A stretch of DNA of 64,000 nt from Burkholderiales bacterium (GTDB lineage: Bacteria > Pseudomonadota > Gammaproteobacteria > Burkholderiales > SG8-41). Of this stretch, positions 20,100-29,571 are shown piece after piece (the stretch's first letter is position 1; every line of letters starts with the position of its first letter). Below the pieces are notes generated by a model, which did not search any database, was not told where the DNA came from, and saw only the letters and a program-made list of their open reading frames with translations. Made by a program: the position numbers and the translations under genes. Location: positions 50,899-114,898 of the forward strand of contig JAUXMZ010000012.1 in NCBI GenBank assembly GCA_030683105.1, read 5' to 3'.

Positions 20100-20984
20100 T
20101 TATTGCGTTGCGAGCTGCTGCGCGCGTGCGCAGGCATACATCGGGTTGTTCGCGAGCAGTTCGGAGAGTTGGGTGACCTGAGAGGCGCGGGCGGGCGCTG
20201 TCGCTTCCAGCGCACGCAGCCAGTTTTTCTCGAGCTCCGGCAGTCCTTGCGCGAACACCTCCTGCCAATGCCTGTCGTTGTCGCGCGAAAGCCGGTTGAA
20301 TGTCCTGACTTTTTCCATGCCGTGCGTGGCCAGCAGGTAAGTGCCGAACGATCCCGCCTCCGCATAGCTTGCGTGTTGGCGCGCGGCATCGATCACGATC
20401 GTCAGCAGCCCTTGGGTACTCATGCCCCAGCTTCCGTGGTCGGAGCCAAGCGCGGCCAGTGGGATGTAGGCATTCGCCCGGCGCAATGCCAGAACCCAGG
20501 CATCATTGTCGAAGCCGCACATGGGGAACGTCAGCTTGTTGCCGAAGCGCACCTCCATCGGGATGCCCATCATGTTGCGTATCAGCTTGTCTGGATTCGG
20601 GAACACGGCGTGCGTGAGTTTGTGCGCCAGCATCTGCGGCGTGCCGTTCACCCCGAACACCGCGATCGTGCGGATCTTGCTCTTGCCCATCGGCGCCCAG
20701 TAAAAAACGGCAGAATACGTTTCCTTGCGCGGGTTTTCGAACACGACGTGAATCTTTCCGAACTCGGCCACGCGCGGCGTCACTTCCCAGAACGCAACGA
20801 TACGGCCAAGATCAGACTGCGCCGTCTGTGCCAGTTGTTCCAGACGTGCCGCGGAGAGGTGGCCCGTCTCATCGCGCACCACCAGGTCGGCGGTCTCCGC
20901 AGCGCCGCATCCCCACGCCGCCAGCCCCGACAGCACTGCTATCCACGCGCGAAGCGCATGTCTTAACGTTCCGTTGATTCTCAT
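20100..20984 (-). CDS. Exported metallopeptidase-like protein with altered HExxH motif
   Basis: The function of this 294-residue protein is not certain. It has an N-terminal signal peptide (ALRAWIAVLSGLAAWGCGAAE; the Cys could be lipidated but the position before it is Trp). The middle region resembles gluzincin peptidases, with a substrate-strand-like segment followed by LAHKLTHAVFPNP (residues 119-131). The expected HExxH reads HKLTH, so the catalytic glutamate is replaced by lysine (K122). GSFGTYLLATHGMEKV later resembles the downstream part of such domains. It may be a non-catalytic pseudo-peptidase. It converges with the exonuclease gene. Confidence 0.6.
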   Translation of the reverse strand: MRINGTLRHALRAWIAVLSGLAAWGCGAAETADLVVRDETGHLSAARLEQLAQTAQSDLGRIVAFWEVTPRVAEFGKIHVVFENPRKETYSAVFYWAPMGKSKIRTIAVFGVNGTPQMLAHKLTHAVFPNPDKLIRNMMGIPMEVRFGNKLTFPMCGFDNDAWVLALRRANAYIPLAALGSDHGSWGMSTQGLLTIVIDAARQHASYAEAGSFGTYLLATHGMEKVRTFNRLSRDNDRHWQEVFAQGLPELEKNWLRALEATAPARASQVTQLSELLANNPMYACARAQQLATQ

Positions 20985-21012
20985 CGTGTCATTAATTCAT
21001 CCCCAGGCGTCC

Positions 21013-21876
21013 CTAAGCAGCGATCGACCGCGGGTCGCGCGCGCGCCAGCGGCCGCTGTCGACCAGCGCGAGAAACTCGCCCAGCATCTGGTTGAACAGT
21101 GCGGGCTCCTCGGTGTTGACCGTATGCCCGGTGGATGGGCAGATCCAGAGTCTGGCCGCAGGGCACACCTGCTTGATGAACACCGCGGGCGCAATACAGT
21201 TGTCGTCCTCGTCGCCGCTGACCACGAACAGCGGCACTTTCATCCGGCTCAGGGATTTCCCGAGCTGATAAACCGTCGGGCGCTTGCTCTGAATGCCGCG
21301 CAGCGTATGAGCGAGGCCGAGCGCCGAGTGTTCCTCATCGAAGCGCCGGAATTCGGCAAAGCCGCGCGGGTCTTTGTTCTGCTGCGACACGCGCCCGGGG
21401 TTCACGCCGCCGGCGCGCGCCGCCGCAGGCATGCCCAGCGTCTCGAAACGCCGGGCGTTCGCTTCCGTGGTGCGCCGATACGCGGCGTGCCGCGCGGGAT
21501 CGGACCCCGCGCCGGCGCCTACCGATGTCACCGAAAGCGCGCGGTTGGCGTGGTGGATGCCGAAATTAAGCGCGGTGGAGGCGCCCATGGAGCAGCCGGC
21601 GATGTGGGCCTTGCGCAGTTTCAGATGGCGCATGACGGCGGCGACGTCGTCGGTGACAATCGCCTGCGAGTAACGGTTGCGCGCTTTCGGCACGTCCGAC
21701 GGTGGATAACCACGCGCGTTGAAGGCGATGCAGCGGTAGCGGCGCCCGAACCAGCGCATCTGCGCCTCCCAACTGCGGTGGTCACCGGAAAACTCGTGCA
21801 CGAACACGATAGGCGTGCCTTTGCCGGTTTCCTCGAAGTAGAGCTTGGTTCCGTCGCGCGCGGTCGCGTAAGGCAT
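21013..21876 (-). CDS. Alpha/beta-fold hydrolase
   Basis: This 287-residue cytoplasmic enzyme has the classic hydrolase triad. The nucleophile elbow is GCSMGAS, the acid lies in VVSGDEDD, and the histidine is in STGHTVN. The oxyanion region near the N-terminus is VFVHEFSGDHRSW. Proteins with this arrangement include esterases, C-C bond hydrolases and dehalogenases, and no specific substrate can be read. ATG 21876 is preceded by an AGGAGGAGA-like purine run. A pair of CCCA-N3-TGGG dyads lies about 155-190 bp upstream on its own strand and could control it. Confidence 0.88.
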   Translation of the reverse strand: MPYATARDGTKLYFEETGKGTPIVFVHEFSGDHRSWEAQMRWFGRRYRCIAFNARGYPPSDVPKARNRYSQAIVTDDVAAVMRHLKLRKAHIAGCSMGASTALNFGIHHANRALSVTSVGAGAGSDPARHAAYRRTTEANARRFETLGMPAAARAGGVNPGRVSQQNKDPRGFAEFRRFDEEHSALGLAHTLRGIQSKRPTVYQLGKSLSRMKVPLFVVSGDEDDNCIAPAVFIKQVCPAARLWICPSTGHTVNTEEPALFNQMLGEFLALVDSGRWRARDPRSIAA

Positions 21877-22028
21877 GCGGGTCTCCTCCTTCGGATTGAA
21901 TCTGGATAGAAGGTTATTTAAAATAGTGCCATTGCTGTTCTCAATGTTCCCAGTGTGCTCTGTGGTTAAAGCTGTCCGAGGTTGATCTTGTCTTAATCGG
22001 CGGCTAATTATCCATGTGGCTTTTGTTT

Positions 22029-22066
22029 ATTCCCATTTTGGGAATGATAAAACCCAATATGGGAAT
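22029..22066. promoter_or_regulatory. Twin dyad CCCA-N3-TGGG, probable operator
   Basis: A perfect palindrome ATTCCCA-TTT-TGGGAAT (22029-22045) is followed by a second, CCCA-ATA-TGGG (22053-22063) with the same right arm TGGGAAT. The centres are 21 bp apart, two helical turns, as expected for cooperative repressor binding on one DNA face. It lies upstream of the alpha/beta hydrolase gene. The regulator is not known. Confidence 0.55.
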
Positions 22067-22073
22067 GTTAGGA

Positions 22074-23063
22074 TCAATCGACGTGGATGCCGGCCGCTTT
22101 CACCACTTGCGTATATTTCGCGATCTCCGCTTTGATAAGCGCGCCAAACGCCTCGGGCGTGCTGCCGGCGGACTCCAGCCCCTGTGCGGCGAGCGCCTCG
22201 GGCATGCCCGGCAGCTTGAGCGTCGCCAGCAGATCGCGGTTCAGTTTGCGCACGATCGCGGCCGGGGTCTTCGCCGGCAGCAGGATGCCCTGCCAGTTGG
22301 ACACGTTGAAACCTTTCACGCCCGACTCGGCGATGGTCGGCACCTCAGGCGCGGCGGTTGCGCGTTTGGCGGTGGTGACGCCGAGCGCGCGCAGCTTGCC
22401 CGATTTTACGTGCGGCAGCGCCGGCGGCATGGTGCTGAAAATGAGTTGCACCCGGCCGCCGATGAGATCGGTCATTGCGGGCCCGGTGCCTTTGTAAGGG
22501 ACATGCAGCATGTCCGTGCCAGTCGCGTGTTTGAACAGCTCCCCCGCCATGTGCAGGGACGAACCCGTTCCCGCAGAGGCGTAATTGAGTTTGCCGGGAC
22601 TCGCTTTCGCCAGCGCGATGAGTTCCTGCACCGATTTCGCCGGCACCCCCGGGTTGACGGCCAGGATGAAGGAGGACGTTGCGACCAGGCTTACGGCCGA
22701 GAAATCCCGGACCGGGTTATAGGCAAGGTTGTCCTTCAATGCCGGAGTCTGGGCGAGGTTGCCGACGCTGCCGAGAAACAGCGTATAGCCGTCGGGCGGC
22801 GCGTTGGCCGCGAGGGTTGCGCCGATCGCGCCGCCCGCGCCGCCGCGATTGTCCACCACGACCTGTTGCCCGAGCACTTCGACGAGGCGCTGTCCCACGG
22901 CGCGCGCCAGGATGTCGTTGCCGCCGCCCGGCGGGAACGGCACGATGAGCCGCAGCGGTTTGTCGGGATAGGCGCCTGCAGGTGCGCCTTGCGCCGTTGC
23001 GGCGTTCGCCGCTGGCATCGCAAAAAAAGCCAGTAATAACATATAAATAAATTGGTTGAACAT
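22074..23063 (-). CDS. Bug/TctC-family tripartite tricarboxylate receptor-like protein
   Basis: This is a 329-residue periplasmic solute receptor. A signal peptide (FIYMLLLAFFAMPAANA) is followed by KPLRLIVPFPPGGGNDILAR and VVDNRGGAGGAIGA, the two loops that grip the carboxylate ligand in this family, and later by HVPYKGTGPAM. ATG 23063 has an AGGAGAA ribosome binding site. It lies 75 bp downstream of another Bug gene on the same strand, so the two may be co-transcribed. No TctAB membrane genes are present. Confidence 0.93.
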   Translation of the reverse strand: MFNQFIYMLLLAFFAMPAANAATAQGAPAGAYPDKPLRLIVPFPPGGGNDILARAVGQRLVEVLGQQVVVDNRGGAGGAIGATLAANAPPDGYTLFLGSVGNLAQTPALKDNLAYNPVRDFSAVSLVATSSFILAVNPGVPAKSVQELIALAKASPGKLNYASAGTGSSLHMAGELFKHATGTDMLHVPYKGTGPAMTDLIGGRVQLIFSTMPPALPHVKSGKLRALGVTTAKRATAAPEVPTIAESGVKGFNVSNWQGILLPAKTPAAIVRKLNRDLLATLKLPGMPEALAAQGLESAGSTPEAFGALIKAEIAKYTQVVKAAGIHVD

Positions 23064-23138
23064 ATCTTTCTCCTCTTTTTTAGCGCCGCTCCGGGGGGTG
23101 GATCCGGTTTCACATGCAAGGGTTAATACCCTGCTTCC

Positions 23139-24110
23139 TCATTCCGCGCGTATCCCCGCGTCGCGGATCACTTTGCCGAGCCGGACCGTGTCGTTTTTGA
23201 TGAGCAAGGCGAAGGCTTCGGGCGAACTGCCGACCACTTCAAAGCCCAGGCCGGTGAGGCGCTCGCGTATCTCGGGTAACTGGCTGATGCGTGCCACCTC
23301 GGCATGGATGTGCGAGATGATGTCTGCCGGCGTGCCCGTGGGAACGAAGAACCCGGTCCACGAATCGGCCTCGTAGCCCGGCAGGGTTTCCGCGATGGTC
23401 GGGATATCGGGCGTTGCGCTGGTGCGTTTGACGCCGGTGGTGCCGATGATCCTCAGGCGCCCGGTCTTGTGATGGGGCAGGGCGGTGACCACGCCGGAGA
23501 TCATCATCGGCATCTGGCCGGCGAGCACGTCGTTGAACGCGGGCGTGAGCCCTTTGTAGGCGACATGCAAGAGGTTGATCCCGGTCATCGCCTTAAGCAG
23601 CTCCATCGGAATGTGCTGCGCGCTGCCGACGCCGCCGGACGCGTAGTTGAGCTGGCCGGGACGCGTCTTCGCCAGCGCGACCAATTCCTTCACCGACTTG
23701 ACGGGCAGCGAGGGATGCACCACCAGGCAATTGCCGATCGTCGCGGCGAGCGAAATCGGCGAGAAATCACGCATCGCGTCGTAGGGCAGCTTCGGATAGA
23801 GGCTCACATTGATCGCGAGCGTGGCAATATTGCCCATGCCGATCGTGTAGCCGTCGGGGGCCGAGCGCGCGGCAATCTCGCTTCCGATGATGCCGTTGGC
23901 GCCGGTGCGGTTGTCCACCACGACCTGCTGCTTCCAACTCGCGGACATTTGCTGCGCGTAGAGCCGCGCCAGCGTGTCCACCGCGCTGCCGGCCGCAAAC
24001 GGCAGCACCAGGCGTACTGGTTTTGAGGGATATTTCTGCTGTGCAAATGCGCCCGCCGGGACGGCGAGCAGTGCGGCAAACACAACGGCTAACGGCAAAC
24101 GGACATTCAT
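23139..24110 (-). CDS. Bug/TctC-family tripartite tricarboxylate receptor-like protein
   Basis: This 323-residue periplasmic receptor has a signal peptide ending VPAGAFAQQ, then KPVRLVLPFAAGSAVDTLARL and VVDNRTGANGIIGSEIA, the family's ligand-binding loops, and HVAYKGLTPA. The loops differ from the downstream paralogue (PFAAGSAVD against PFPPGGGND), so the two likely bind different acids. ATG 24110 has a GGGAGAGG ribosome binding site. It is the first of a tandem pair. The rhodanese gene ends 131 bp upstream. Confidence 0.93.
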   Translation of the reverse strand: MNVRLPLAVVFAALLAVPAGAFAQQKYPSKPVRLVLPFAAGSAVDTLARLYAQQMSASWKQQVVVDNRTGANGIIGSEIAARSAPDGYTIGMGNIATLAINVSLYPKLPYDAMRDFSPISLAATIGNCLVVHPSLPVKSVKELVALAKTRPGQLNYASGGVGSAQHIPMELLKAMTGINLLHVAYKGLTPAFNDVLAGQMPMMISGVVTALPHHKTGRLRIIGTTGVKRTSATPDIPTIAETLPGYEADSWTGFFVPTGTPADIISHIHAEVARISQLPEIRERLTGLGFEVVGSSPEAFALLIKNDTVRLGKVIRDAGIRAE

Positions 24111-24241
24111 AACGGCCTCTCCCTAGGTTGTTCCGCGCGGCGGATGCCGGCGGAACTTATGATGATGAAATGCGGTGCAGGCTAAACATACTCTTGGCAT
24201 CTGCGCTGTCAAGGGCCGAGCGTCGGTAAAGGATTGCCGAC

Positions 24242-25858
24242 CTACGGATTTTGGGTTGAGCCGATCCTGAACGTCGCCTTGTCCTGTTCGTCCAGTTGAG
24301 CCATGAGGCCGGTTTCCCAGGCGAGGTATTGCTTCATCGCTTCGCGGTTGCCGGCGTGGCGGTCGTGCACGAAGAACAGGTAGTCGATACATTCGCTGTT
24401 GGGGGGCACCTCGGGCGAGGCTTCGGTTGTGTAACCCGCTTGGGTCCACGCAGCGAGGCCGCCGGCCAGCAGTTTGATGTCCTTGATGCCGGATTCGACA
24501 AGTTCGGTCGCGGCGAGGCGCGCGGCGTCGGAGTCTTCGGCGACGAGCACGATGCTGCTTTTGGCATGCTTCGCATCGGTGGTGAGGCGCGAGCGTATGC
24601 TCCAGCGGCTGCCGGGGATATGCGCCTTACGGAAGTTCATGCTCAGTCCAAGATCGAATACGCTGCAGGTGCCGGCATCGAGCGCTTGCTTCAACTCCGC
24701 GGCGGAGATCGGCGCGAGATCGGGCAGGTTGCCCCTCTCCCCACGGTCATGGGGAGAGGCGGGTAAAAGATCCTGGAGCCCGGATTTCACGCCGTCTTCG
24801 AGCACATGGACATCGCAGCCGAGTTGCTTCAGCCAGCTTGCGACCACTGGCGCGCGCACGTTCTCGCCGCCATCGATCAGCACGATGCGCGCGTTCCTCA
24901 CGCCCACCCACTGGTCGGTGGCCTGGATCAGCTGCCCGCCGGGCGCGTGCACCGCGCCGGGGATGGTGCCTGCCTTGAATTCCTCCGGCGTGCGCACGTC
25001 GCACAGGTAAGTGGTGCGATTCGTTTCCTGCAGCCACCTTGAGACGTCTTGAGCCGCCACGGAGCTGATGCCGAAGCATGCCATGAGTTTTCGCGCCGCC
25101 GCCTGTTGCGCGGGCAGCGCGCCGTCGTCGATCTGCTCCGGATAGGTGCGCGTCGAGCCGTATTCGAGTTCCAGGCCGGACAAGTACCAGCCCTGCGTGC
25201 CGTTCTCCAGCGCATAAACTGGATTGGGTACACCGAAGTTGATCAGCGTCTGCGCGCCGATGATGGAGCGCGTGCGCCCGGCGCAGTTGACGATAATTTT
25301 GGTTTTAGGGTTCTTCACCATCGCCGGCACGCGCAGCGGCAGCTCGGCGTTGGGCACGCAGGTCGAGCCGGGGATTGTCATCTTGCGATGTTCATGGACC
25401 GGCCGGCCGTCGAACAGCACAAAATCCTCGCCGTCCGCCTTCATGCGCACCAATTCCTGCGCCGTGATGCGCGGCGTGTGGTACGCGTGCTCGACGAGTT
25501 CGCCGAAAGTCTTGCTGGGCACGTTGACGCCGGCGAACAGCGCGTGGCCAGCAGCGGCCCACGCCCGGTTCCCGCCATCGACCACCGCGACATCGCTGTA
25601 GCACATCGCCGCGAGGCGCTGCGCCGCGCGCTCGGCGATGCCCAGCACGCCGTCGTCGGTGAGCACGATCGCCGCGGCCTTGCGCGGCACCAGTGTGACG
25701 ATGTCGAGTTCGAGCCGGCTGTACGGGCAGGGCGTGGCGAACAGCATGTGCGATTCGCCGAACTGGCCGGCTTCGCGCACGTCGAGCAGGGCGAACTCGC
25801 TGCCGTCGTGGAGCATAGTCTTGAGCTGTTTTGCAGAAACGCGTTTAGGTGTAATCAT
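24242..25858 (-). CDS. Four-domain rhodanese-like sulfurtransferase
   Basis: This 538-residue protein is built of four rhodanese modules. Module 1 (1-115) has LTDDGV where the active-site Cys loop should be. Module 2 (130-235) has the loop NCAGRTRS with catalytic Cys192. Module 3 (265-360) has LIDGGENVRA, and module 4 (383-480) has LVAEDSDAARLA, both without Cys. One active site is therefore carried by three inactive copies. No signal peptide is seen. The track start is extended through a repeat; ATG 25858 (MITPKRVSAKQL) is the real start. The linker between modules 3 and 4 is encoded by a palindrome (24734-24759). A TSUP permease gene lies upstream. Confidence 0.9.
   Translation of the reverse strand: MITPKRVSAKQLKTMLHDGSEFALLDVREAGQFGESHMLFATPCPYSRLELDIVTLVPRKAAAIVLTDDGVLGIAERAAQRLAAMCYSDVAVVDGGNRAWAAAGHALFAGVNVPSKTFGELVEHAYHTPRITAQELVRMKADGEDFVLFDGRPVHEHRKMTIPGSTCVPNAELPLRVPAMVKNPKTKIIVNCAGRTRSIIGAQTLINFGVPNPVYALENGTQGWYLSGLELEYGSTRTYPEQIDDGALPAQQAAARKLMACFGISSVAAQDVSRWLQETNRTTYLCDVRTPEEFKAGTIPGAVHAPGGQLIQATDQWVGVRNARIVLIDGGENVRAPVVASWLKQLGCDVHVLEDGVKSGLQDLLPASPHDRGERGNLPDLAPISAAELKQALDAGTCSVFDLGLSMNFRKAHIPGSRWSIRSRLTTDAKHAKSSIVLVAEDSDAARLAATELVESGIKDIKLLAGGLAAWTQAGYTTEASPEVPPNSECIDYLFFVHDRHAGNREAMKQYLAWETGLMAQLDEQDKATFRIGSTQNP
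24734..24759. repeat. CCTCTCCCCA palindrome inside the rhodanese gene
   Basis: CCTCTCCCCA-CGGTCA-TGGGGAGAGG forms a perfect 10-bp stem with a 6-nt loop. CCTCTCCC/GGGAGAGG palindromes are usually intergenic. Here one is in frame and encodes about residues 366-375, in the linker between rhodanese modules 3 and 4. Confidence 0.65.
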
Positions 25859-25874
25859 GATCTCGAAAAAAAAG

Positions 25875-26072
25875 CATTGACACAAAGGACACAAAGGGTT
25901 CTTCTCAATACCCCCTCGAGGGGTACACGAAGGAAAAACAAGAAAAAGATAAATTTCCTTAGCATTTTTATTATACAGCCGACCTCCTGTGGCAACGGCA
26001 AGCTTGCGGAGCTTTTGCACTCATGACGTGTTTTGATCTTCCTTTGTGTCCTTTGTGTCCTTCGTGTTTCAG
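25875..26072. repeat. Inverted repeat between TSUP and rhodanese genes
   Basis: The left arm (25879-25938) holds ACACAAAGG and ACACGAAGG units interrupted by the 27-bp module. The right arm (26039-26072) holds uninterrupted CCTTTGTGT-CCTTTGTGT-CCTTCGTGT units, so the arms pair. The central part (about 25940-26035) is AT-rich with no visible gene. The region spans the presumed rhodanese promoter and follows the TSUP gene stop. Confidence 0.65.
25898..25924 (-). repeat. 27-bp ACCC-N7-GGGT module, copy 3
   Basis: On the minus strand it reads ACCC-CTCGAGG-GGGT followed by ATTGAGAAGAAC. It is flanked on that strand by CCTTCGTGT and CCTTTGTGT, which are normally adjacent units. Two tail positions differ from copies 1 and 2. 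Confidence 0.75.
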
Positions 26073-26089
26073 CTTTTGCTCTTAGGAGT

Positions 26090-26830
26090 TCAGCGCAGCA
26101 GCAGCGGCGCGCCGCTGGCGATCAGGATCAGGGCCACGAACCGTTTGAATGCGATCTGGTTGAGGTTGGCGTGGATGTGGTTGCCGAGAAACACGCCGAT
26201 CGCCATCAGCGGCACAGCGGCGGCGCAGACGATCAACACATCGCGGTCGAACGATCCGACCGAGATATAGCCGATGCCGCGGAACAGGCCGACCGCGAAC
26301 AGGATCGCCGCCATCGTCGCGCGGAATTCGTTTTTGCCCAGCTTCAGGTAATCAAGGTAAATCGCGAAGAACATTCCGGCCATGGCGCCGAACAGGGTGC
26401 CGATAAACCCGGCGACGCTGCCCATAAGCGGGGTCACCACTTTTAGCGGAAAACGGAAGCTGAAACCGGGGCGTATGGTCACCCATAACGAATAGCTGCC
26501 ATAGGCGAGCACCAAGATACCCAGCGCGCGCGCCAGCGCGCGCGCATCGAGCGTCTTGAAAAAATACAGACCGATCAGGACGCCGATCATGCAGTACGGA
26601 ATGACTTTCAACGTATCGCGCCAGGATACATGCCGGTAATCCTTCAGCAGGATAGCGGACGAGGACAGCAAGCCGAGAAACGTGACCAGGGGGACGACGA
26701 TCTTGAGCGACATGATGATGGCCAGCAGCGGCACCGTCGCGCCGCCGAAACCGGCGCTGCCGCGTATGGAATAAGACATGACCAGGATGGCGCCGAAGTA
26801 AACCAGCTCGGGCAGGGTCAGCGCGTCCAT
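26090..26830 (-). CDS. TSUP-family permease (TauE/SafE-like)
   Basis: This 246-residue integral membrane protein of the sulfite exporter TauE/SafE (TSUP) family has about eight hydrophobic segments in two halves. The first half shows SIRGSAGFGGATVPLLAI, the second GFIGTLFGAMAGMFFAIYLDYL, the repeated glycine-rich entry loops of the family. Members export sulfite, sulfoacetate or other organosulfur anions, or import carboxylates. Nearness to the rhodanese gene on the same strand favours a sulfur compound, an inference only. The MITE-like element begins only 5 bp upstream of the ATG, and no clear ribosome binding site is seen. Confidence 0.88.
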   Translation of the reverse strand: MDALTLPELVYFGAILVMSYSIRGSAGFGGATVPLLAIIMSLKIVVPLVTFLGLLSSSAILLKDYRHVSWRDTLKVIPYCMIGVLIGLYFFKTLDARALARALGILVLAYGSYSLWVTIRPGFSFRFPLKVVTPLMGSVAGFIGTLFGAMAGMFFAIYLDYLKLGKNEFRATMAAILFAVGLFRGIGYISVGSFDRDVLIVCAAAVPLMAIGVFLGNHIHANLNQIAFKRFVALILIASGAPLLLR

Positions 26831-26835
26831 GCCAG

Positions 26836-27169
26836 GGCCTGTTAACCCTTACCGCATGAGATGCGTTGTGGCCAAAATTGTCGATGGCGAGGCGCTTGTC
26901 GCAGCCAATATCGCGAATATTGGCAAGGCGAGCAACAAAGCCAGCGGCGATTTTGGCCAAAACCCGGAGGGACGGGACGCTGAGCAACGGCTTTGCCGTT
27001 GCGCGTCCATAATGGGTCAGAATAAGGACCGCGAGCGCGTAGCGCCAGCTCGGGGCTCATGGCGTTGTCGCACCTTCGCTTATTTGCCACGGGGCAAACT
27101 GCGCTCGGCGCTCCTAGCCCTGAACCCAAATCGCCTCCGTCGCACTCATGCGGTAAGGGTTAACAGGCC
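26836..27169. mobile_element. 334-bp MITE-like element with 25-bp perfect terminal inverted repeats
   Basis: The ends are exact inverted copies over 25 bp: the left begins GGCCTGTTAACCCTTACCG and the right ends with its complement. Inside are strong hairpins, GCCAATAT/ATATTGGC and GCAACGG/CCGTTGC, plus GGCCAAAAT/ATTTTGGCC arms. No transposase is encoded. The 95-aa ORF at 26842 is an accident of the repeat. No target duplication is obvious. It fills the space between the TSUP start and the rhlE stop. Confidence 0.75.
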
Positions 27170-27192
27170 TAAGCGCGGGCACGCCCGGCGCA

Positions 27193-28623
<1,431 letters not shown>

Positions 28624-28896
28624 CTCAACGGCCTTTAATGATCGCCCTGAGGGTAAGCAGCTGAGTTGCGGCGGGCACGTGTACGACGGGCGGCAACGGA
28701 TGCAGAGGGGGGCTGGAATGGATAACGACGGTACTCACGAACCGTCATTATAGCGCGGCCGGGCTCTGCGGGCGAGCCGGGAATCCCGGAAAACCACCAA
28801 AGATTCAAAAATCTGGTAGATTGTCATAGGTACGGTACGAGGTCCGGTCAGGGTGGCTTTCCCCGGCTCCGGGCATAAGGAAAAGGGTGGGATAAA

Positions 28897-29520
28897 TTGC
28901 TGGACTCCATCAATATTTCGCACGAGGACATGACGCCGCATAGCGTGTTTCCGTTGATTCTGACGCTCGACATGCATGGCGTGCCGCACCGCTGGATCAC
29001 CTGGCAGCATGCCTGCTATTACTACGCCAAGGACCAGGTCGCCTGGAACATGGGCGAGCGTGCGTTCACGGTCTACGGCGGCCTCAATCGCATGACCGGC
29101 GAACGGTCGACCATTTCCGCCAGGAGCATCATCGCGATCAAGGGCCGGGCGATGGCCATGAAGGCATTCAGTCAGGTGCCGCCGCTGAATAACCGCGAAC
29201 TGTTTCATCGTGACCGCCAGATGTGCGCCTACTGTCGCAGTTTGCTGCCGATATCCAGGCTGACGCGCGATCATATCGTGCCGTTTTCGCGCGGCGGCAG
29301 GGATACCTGGATGAACGTGGTGACGGCCTGCCGTGCCTGCAACGAGCGCAAGAGCGACCGCACGCCGGAACGCGCGGGCATGGAACTGGTTTATCTGCCG
29401 TACGTTCCGAACCGGGCTGAATACCTGATTCTGACCAATCGCCGCATACTTGCCGATCAGATGGAGTTCCTGGCTCAGCACGTGCCGGCGCAAAGCCGGC
29501 TCCACCAGAAAACGGCGTAG
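28897..29520 (+). CDS. HNH endonuclease family protein
   Basis: This 207-residue protein has an HNH nuclease fold in its centre. CAYCRSLL and CRACNERK supply four zinc-binding cysteines around RDHIVPFSRGGRDTWMNVV, which contains the DH dyad and the Asn. The N-terminal third (TLDMHGVPHRWITWQHACYY) is typical of stand-alone HNH proteins found in many proteobacterial chromosomes, of unknown cellular role. TTG 28897 is taken as the start because an AGGGTGGG ribosome binding site precedes it. There is no methyltransferase or phage gene nearby. Confidence 0.82.
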   Translation: MLDSINISHEDMTPHSVFPLILTLDMHGVPHRWITWQHACYYYAKDQVAWNMGERAFTVYGGLNRMTGERSTISARSIIAIKGRAMAMKAFSQVPPLNNRELFHRDRQMCAYCRSLLPISRLTRDHIVPFSRGGRDTWMNVVTACRACNERKSDRTPERAGMELVYLPYVPNRAEYLILTNRRILADQMEFLAQHVPAQSRLHQKTA

Positions 29521-29546
29521 TCGTCCCTCCCTGCTGTTAACGCTGG

Positions 29547-29571
29547 TGCGCAGTATCAGCGCAGTTTTTTT
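29547..29571 (+). terminator. Possible terminator after the HNH gene
   Basis: A short stem TGCGC / GCGCA is followed by GTTTTTTT. It overlaps the last codons of the convergent membrane-protein gene. The stem is only five pairs, so strength is uncertain. Confidence 0.4.

Noticed and set aside
26842-27129. 95-aa ORF within the MITE-like element
   Set aside because: Arises from repeat sequence with hairpins; no protein-like features.
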